Shown here piece after piece: positions 6,187 through 9,283 of a DNA stretch of 9,283 bases. The translations under genes and the position numbers were made by a program. The notes below the pieces were generated by a model, which did not search any database, was not told the origin of the DNA, and saw only the letters and a list, made by a program, of their open reading frames with translations. This stretch comes from an uncultured Bacilli bacterium (GTDB taxonomy: Bacteria > Bacillota_I > Bacilli_A > RF39 > UBA660), in the NCBI GenBank assembly GCA_947632295.1, contig CANROQ010000033.1, forward strand, positions 1 through 9,283. Reading direction: 5' to 3'. How positions within the stretch are numbered: the first letter of the stretch is position 1; each line of letters begins with the position of its first letter.

Positions 6187-6215
6187 ATAATATAATATAT
6201 TCAAAAAGTATGCAA
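6187..6215 (-). promoter_or_regulatory. rpoZ promoter
   Basis: Minus strand: TTGCAT (6210-6215), 17-base spacer, TATTAT (6187-6192). Transcription would start about seven bases on, next to the AGGGAGTG ribosome binding site at 6173-6180, giving a leader of roughly 15-20 bases. No convincing terminator separates it from pdp upstream, so read-through from pdp is also possible. Confidence 0.6.
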
Positions 6216-6230
6216 GTTATTTGCGTTTTC

Positions 6231-6246
6231 TTGACAAATGTTGACA
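6231..6246. repeat. Direct repeat TTGACA-aatg-TTGACA upstream of rpoZ
   Basis: Two copies of TTGACA, ten bases apart start to start (one helical turn), lie in the pdp-rpoZ gap 16 bases upstream of the rpoZ -35. Read on the plus strand they look like -35 boxes, but no -10 is placed at 16-18 bases. They could be an operator; this is a guess from spacing. Confidence 0.35.
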
Positions 6247-6283
6247 CAAAATAATAAGAATATCAAAACTAATTGATGTCTTT

Positions 6284-7558
6284 TTATTTAATAATTTCAT
6301 AAATTAAAGGTAAACTTGGACTTGAACTTTCTTCAATTTCAAAACAATCCAATACTTCTTTAACATTAATATCGTTAGTATTTAAATAAACTTTAACAAG
6401 TTCTTCATTTTCTAAAACATAATCGCCAACTTTTTTATTTAAAACAAAACCAACTGTATGATCTATAAGTCCATCTTGATGAAAACGATTTGATGCCATT
6501 TTTCGCTCTAATTCTCCTAATTTATCAGCAATAATATTTGTTACAAATCCTGTTTTAGTACTTTTTACAGAAAAAATATGCGATGAAATTGGAATATTTT
6601 CAACATTTCCTCCTTGATGTTCAACTAATTCAACAAATTTTTGATATGCCTTACCATTTTTTAAATTATCTAAAACTTCTTTCTTTGCTTCATCCAATGA
6701 AATATTTTTTCCAAGTTGAACCATTAGAGATGCTAACGTCGTAATAACTTCAATTAAATCTTTAGGACCACTACCTTTTAATACATCAATACTTTCATGT
6801 ACCTCCAAGGCATTACCAATATAATTTCCTAAAGGTTGATTCATATTAGATAATACGCAAATCGTTTCTTTTCCTTTATTTTTACCAATTTTAACCATTA
6901 ATTCGGCTAATTTTTTGGCACTTTCAACATCTTTCATAAAAGCCCCTTGACCAACTTTAATATCGATAACTATCTTGTCAACACCACTAGCCAATTTTTT
7001 ACTCATAATACTAGATGCGATTAAAGGAATCGATTCGACAGTTCCTGTTAAATCTCTTAGCGCATAAATTTTTTTATCAGCTGGTACTAATTCTTGCGTT
7101 TGACTAACTAAAGCACAACCAATTTCATTTACTTGTTTAACTAATTCTTCACTAGTTAGACTAACATTATAGCCATCAATTGACTCCAATTTATCGATTG
7201 TTCCACCAGTATAACCTAGGCTTCTACCACTCATTTTAGCTACTTTAACGCCACATGAAGCCACTAAAGGAACTAAAACTAACGATGTTTTATCTCCAAT
7301 GCCACCAGTCGAATGTTTATCAACTTTAATACCATCTATTTTTGTTAGATCAATAGTAGCACCACTATTTAACATTATTTCGGTTAAATCAAAAGTTTCT
7401 CTATCAGTCATCCCATTTAAAACAATAGCCATTAATAAAGAACTCATTTGACAGTCTAAAATTGAACCATTTAAAAAGCCATCAACTGTATATTTTAATT
7501 CTTCAAAACTTAATTCTTGTTTTAATCTTTTTTTACTTATTATATCCATTATATCCAT
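6284..7558 (-). CDS. pdp: Pyrimidine-nucleoside phosphorylase
   Basis: Salvage enzyme that splits uridine, deoxyuridine or thymidine with phosphate into the free base and (deoxy)ribose 1-phosphate in the cytosol. The 424 residues show an N-terminal alpha domain, the phosphate-binding KHSTGG (81-86), the family signature SGRSLGYTGGTIDKLE at 110-125, and base-binding residues spaced as in E. coli thymidine phosphorylase: R168 (YALRDLT), S183 and K187 (ASSIMSKKLASG). The C-terminal PYNP_C domain (about 333-400, GFVTNIIADKLGELE and DHTVGFVLNKKVGDYV) separates it from anthranilate phosphoribosyltransferase. The length is close to the usual 430 or so. ATG 7558 has GGTGA six bases before it; a second ATG three codons on results from a 9-base tandem repeat. 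Choice between the pyrimidine-general and thymidine-specific enzyme is by similarity to Gram-positive forms. Confidence 0.94.
   Translation of the reverse strand: MDIMDIISKKRLKQELSFEELKYTVDGFLNGSILDCQMSSLLMAIVLNGMTDRETFDLTEIMLNSGATIDLTKIDGIKVDKHSTGGIGDKTSLVLVPLVASCGVKVAKMSGRSLGYTGGTIDKLESIDGYNVSLTSEELVKQVNEIGCALVSQTQELVPADKKIYALRDLTGTVESIPLIASSIMSKKLASGVDKIVIDIKVGQGAFMKDVESAKKLAELMVKIGKNKGKETICVLSNMNQPLGNYIGNALEVHESIDVLKGSGPKDLIEVITTLASLMVQLGKNISLDEAKKEVLDNLKNGKAYQKFVELVEHQGGNVENIPISSHIFSVKSTKTGFVTNIIADKLGELERKMASNRFHQDGLIDHTVGFVLNKKVGDYVLENEELVKVYLNTNDINVKEVLDCFEIEESSSPSLPLIYEIIK
7541..7558 (-). repeat. 9-base tandem repeat at the pdp start
   Basis: The minus strand reads ATGGATATA twice in a row (positions 7558-7541), giving MDI-MDI. 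Gain or loss of one unit keeps the frame and only moves the start codon relative to the ribosome binding site. Confidence 0.85.
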
Positions 7559-7575
7559 ATATTATCACCACATTA

Positions 7576-7605
7576 AGTATATCATAAAAACAAAAAATTA
7601 ATCAA
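7576..7605 (-). promoter_or_regulatory. pdp promoter (extended -10), overlapping a terminator tail
   Basis: Minus strand: TTGATT (7600-7605), 18-base spacer, TATACT (7576-7581) preceded by TG at the extended -10 position (TGATATACT). The -35 uses bases of the T tract of the upstream terminator at 7604-7631. The expected start of transcription is near 7569, just before GGTGA. Confidence 0.65.
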
Positions 7606-7631
7606 AAAAAGCATATGTCTTTACATATGCT
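7604..7631 (-). terminator. Intrinsic terminator of the clamp-motif gene
   Basis: Minus strand: 9-bp stem AGCATATGT / ACATATGCT (7623-7631 and 7610-7618), loop AAAG, then a run of T. The stop codon TAG (7632-7630) of the gene at 7630-8358 is partly inside the stem. Confidence 0.85.
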
Positions 7632-8358
7632 AGTCAAAAAATGATAATTGATCAGGATTAATTTTTTTTATTAATGTTTTTTCCTTTGAATTTGATATTT
7701 CTGTTTCTAAACTTTCAGTATCTATATTTTCATCATAGTTTCTCTTATATAAATCTTCATAATTATCATAAGCATCACAATCACTTAAATATTCTGGTTC
7801 ATCAAAATCATCACAAAAATTAAATTTTGGAACATTATTTTGTTGTAATGATTTTAAATCTTTATATTTTATTAAATGTCGACATATATCAAAATAATTA
7901 ACTGTATTCTTAACCTGATTATGCCATTCATTAATCATTCTTTCATAATCGGTTTTACTTAAATTTCTTTTAATTTTATTTATAACATATGGTGAGAAAT
8001 AACGTTTATTTTCTAATATAAATAGTCGCATAAAATTTTGATTTTTCAAATATTCTTTAATTCGTTTTAAATCATCTTTATAAATGACTTTAATTCTTTG
8101 AATTTCACCATTTTCTAATACTTGCAAAATAACAATTTGACCACGATATTTTTTCTTATTTTTTTCTTCAATTGAAGTAATAATGGCCTCATTTTGTTTT
8201 AAAAATGGTTCTATTTTATTTTTAAAGAAAATTCGAACATCATTAGAATTATTAAATTTACTAGATATATATTTATCTAATTCATATTTGGAATCTTCAA
8301 GCAATGTCTTACTAATTGTACAATTGTAATCCAAAACAATACTAAGATATCGTTGCAT
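7630..8358 (-). CDS. Unrecognised protein with C-terminal sliding-clamp-like motif
   Basis: I do not recognise the family of this 242-residue protein. It has no signal peptide or membrane helix and is probably cytosolic. Residues 1-65 are mixed, followed by a likely beta segment (YRGQIVILQVLENGEIQRIKV, about 71-91), then charged, lysine-rich helices to about 175 (including NQNFMRLFILENKRYFSPYVINKIKR and the ERMINEWHNQ helix). Residues 180-225 are acidic and low-complexity (D/E/Y/N-rich), as in a flexible tail, and the protein ends NPDQLSFFD. QLSFF at 237-241 matches the bacterial beta-clamp (DnaN) binding pentapeptide QL(S/D)LF and its placement at the tip of a disordered tail is typical of clamp clients. 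Promoter and terminator make it a single-gene unit. ATG 8358 follows a strong TGAGGAG site. A DNA replication or repair role is only an inference. Confidence 0.8.
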   Translation of the reverse strand: MQRYLSIVLDYNCTISKTLLEDSKYELDKYISSKFNNSNDVRIFFKNKIEPFLKQNEAIITSIEEKNKKKYRGQIVILQVLENGEIQRIKVIYKDDLKRIKEYLKNQNFMRLFILENKRYFSPYVINKIKRNLSKTDYERMINEWHNQVKNTVNYFDICRHLIKYKDLKSLQQNNVPKFNFCDDFDEPEYLSDCDAYDNYEDLYKRNYDENIDTESLETEISNSKEKTLIKKINPDQLSFFD

Positions 8359-8378
8359 AGTATCAACTCCTCACCCAT

Positions 8379-8406
8379 ATTATATAAAAAAAATATATTT
8401 TGTCAA
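8379..8406 (-). promoter_or_regulatory. Consensus promoter of the clamp-motif gene
   Basis: Minus strand: TTGACA (8401-8406), 16-base spacer, TATAAT (8379-8384). Both hexamers are perfect consensus. The -35 starts four bases after the stop codon of the lysozyme-like gene. The leader is short and carries GGGTGAGGAG before the ATG. Confidence 0.85.
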
Positions 8407-8410
8407 ATAT

Positions 8411-9283
8411 TTAGCGCATTTTTTCTATATTTTCATCATAAATTCCATATTTTAAATTTAATATAATATTTTTATTGTTATATTTATATGAAACATTTTC
8501 ATCAAGACAATAACTTAAAATATTATATAAATAATTTTTACCACCACCATAAGTATCATAAGACCAGTTTGAAAGATACTTATGCGGATTATTGTGTATA
8601 TCTTCAACAGTATCTAACCAAGATATATCTTGATAATTATCGATAATTTCATCCACTGTACTACTCTTTTTTTCAGCGGTAATTTCAAGAGCCTTATCTA
8701 ACATAATTTGCCCATAATTATGTGATTGAATAGCTAGATAAATATTGCCATGATATTTTTCAATAGCATTTTGAAAAAGCATACAACTAACTTGAATATT
8801 TTTTTCAATATCACATAATTCTGAATCATTATATTGAGCAGTTTCTAATTCATTAGTTTCATAATTATATGCAGTAACTGAATTATTACAATTTTGTTCT
8901 AATTGCAAAATTCCAATAGCATTACCATTGTAATATTTTCCACCAGGTAAACATTCACGATGATTTAAACTACTTTCTTGCATACCTATAGCAATCATAA
9001 TTTTCGTAGGAATACCATACATTTTTGAATATTTTTCAAAATATTCATATTCATCTTTATCTTCCTCAATATATTTATTTACGTAATTAATATAATCATT
9101 ATTACCAACTTCAAAAAGACTAATTAATCGCATATTTTCTTCTTTTTCACTTTCAGGAGCAATTTCTTCTATATTTAACTCATTATTATTTCGAATTGGC
9201 TCAACTTTTTCTTCATAATTAGGACTAGATGTAAATGTTGTAACAGTTACCTCAGATTGAATAACAGGAACAACTTTATCTTC
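8411..9283 (-). CDS. Lysozyme-fold lytic transglycosylase (SLT), 5'-partial
   Basis: Peptidoglycan hydrolase with a lysozyme/SLT fold. The frame is open to the right edge of the window, so the start, and any signal peptide or membrane anchor, lies outside; an internal ATG at 9133 is not the start. Of 290 visible residues, the first 55 or so are an acidic, T/V/E/K-rich linker (VVPVIQSEVTVTT, EEIAPESEKEE), as in anchored cell wall enzymes. The catalytic domain follows: GIPTKIMIAIGMQESS with the likely acid E103, AIGILQLE (about 122-129, the GxMQ-type motif), the helix NIQVSCMLFQNAIEKYHGN, SHNYG (about 187-191, equivalent to the AYNxG motif) and TYGGGKNYLYNILSY near the end, like the GdpxYvxxVlxY tail of CwlT-type enzymes. 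Cysteines in the domain are notable. Cell wall turnover is the likely role; a link to the pilus is not shown. Confidence 0.85.
   Translation of the reverse strand, partial: EDKVVPVIQSEVTVTTFTSSPNYEEKVEPIRNNNELNIEEIAPESEKEENMRLISLFEVGNNDYINYVNKYIEEDKDEYEYFEKYSKMYGIPTKIMIAIGMQESSLNHRECLPGGKYYNGNAIGILQLEQNCNNSVTAYNYETNELETAQYNDSELCDIEKNIQVSCMLFQNAIEKYHGNIYLAIQSHNYGQIMLDKALEITAEKKSSTVDEIIDNYQDISWLDTVEDIHNNPHKYLSNWSYDTYGGGKNYLYNILSYCLDENVSYKYNNKNIILNLKYGIYDENIEKMR

Noticed and set aside
6166..6204. Thirteen extra N-terminal residues for RpoZ
   Set aside because: These bases contain the -10 region and ribosome binding site, and omega proteins begin at the MIYPSID-like motif.
9131..9133. ATG as the start of the lysozyme-like gene
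   Set aside because: The frame remains open for 50 codons to the window edge and encodes a linker-like sequence; no ribosome binding site precedes this ATG.
1..9283. Mycoplasma-type genetic code (TGA as tryptophan)
   Set aside because: TGA ends the tadB- and tadE-like genes at the expected places and tryptophan is written TGG.
1..9283. CRISPR array, tRNA or rRNA genes, insertion sequences, phage or defence genes
   Set aside because: I found no regularly spaced repeats, no cloverleaf sequence, no transposase or integrase and no terminal repeats. The lysozyme-like gene alone is not evidence of a prophage.

Overview
The window is strongly AT-rich bacterial DNA. TGA is used as a stop (it ends the genes at 822 and 4886) and tryptophan is written TGG, so this is the standard bacterial code and not the Mycoplasma code. 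The RpoZ sequence, the pyrimidine-nucleoside phosphorylase and the monoderm-style Tad genes (no secretin, no pilotin) suggest a low-GC Gram-positive, for example a gut-type Bacilli, Erysipelotrichia or RF39-like lineage. This placement is an inference. All genes but one lie on the minus strand.

Right to left, in the direction of transcription: the 3' part of a secreted or anchored lysozyme-fold (SLT) peptidoglycan hydrolase (8411 to beyond the edge); an unrecognised 242-residue protein ending in a sliding-clamp-like QLSFF motif, with its own consensus promoter and terminator (7630-8358); pyrimidine-nucleoside phosphorylase pdp (6284-7558); and rpoZ, the omega subunit of RNA polymerase (5971-6165). 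A plus-strand DUF192 gene (5636-5956) converges on rpoZ and is divergent from the pilus locus.

The left 5.5 kb is a compact Tad (tight adherence) type IV-like pilus locus: Flp pilin (5343-5540), then a terminator and a new promoter, then TadE-like pseudopilin, TadG/TadF-like pseudopilin, TadZ/CpaE ATPase, TadA/CpaF motor ATPase, TadB and TadC membrane platform proteins, closed by a terminator at 52-83. The six downstream genes overlap or nearly touch and read as one operon. The proteins fit together as a pilus machine: TadA powers it, TadB/TadC form the membrane platform, TadZ positions it, Flp is the fibre subunit and the TadE/G-like proteins are minor subunits. No prepilin peptidase is present, although all three pilin-like proteins carry a cleavage-type KGQ motif, so the peptidase must be encoded elsewhere.

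The most unusual points are: (1) TadB carries two extra N-terminal Ig-like domains and an additional transmembrane helix, without a signal peptide; (2) the flp and DUF192 promoters are back-to-back and share overlapping -35 boxes; (3) the clamp-motif protein has no recognised family; (4) terminators and promoters are packed into each other or into the ends of coding regions.
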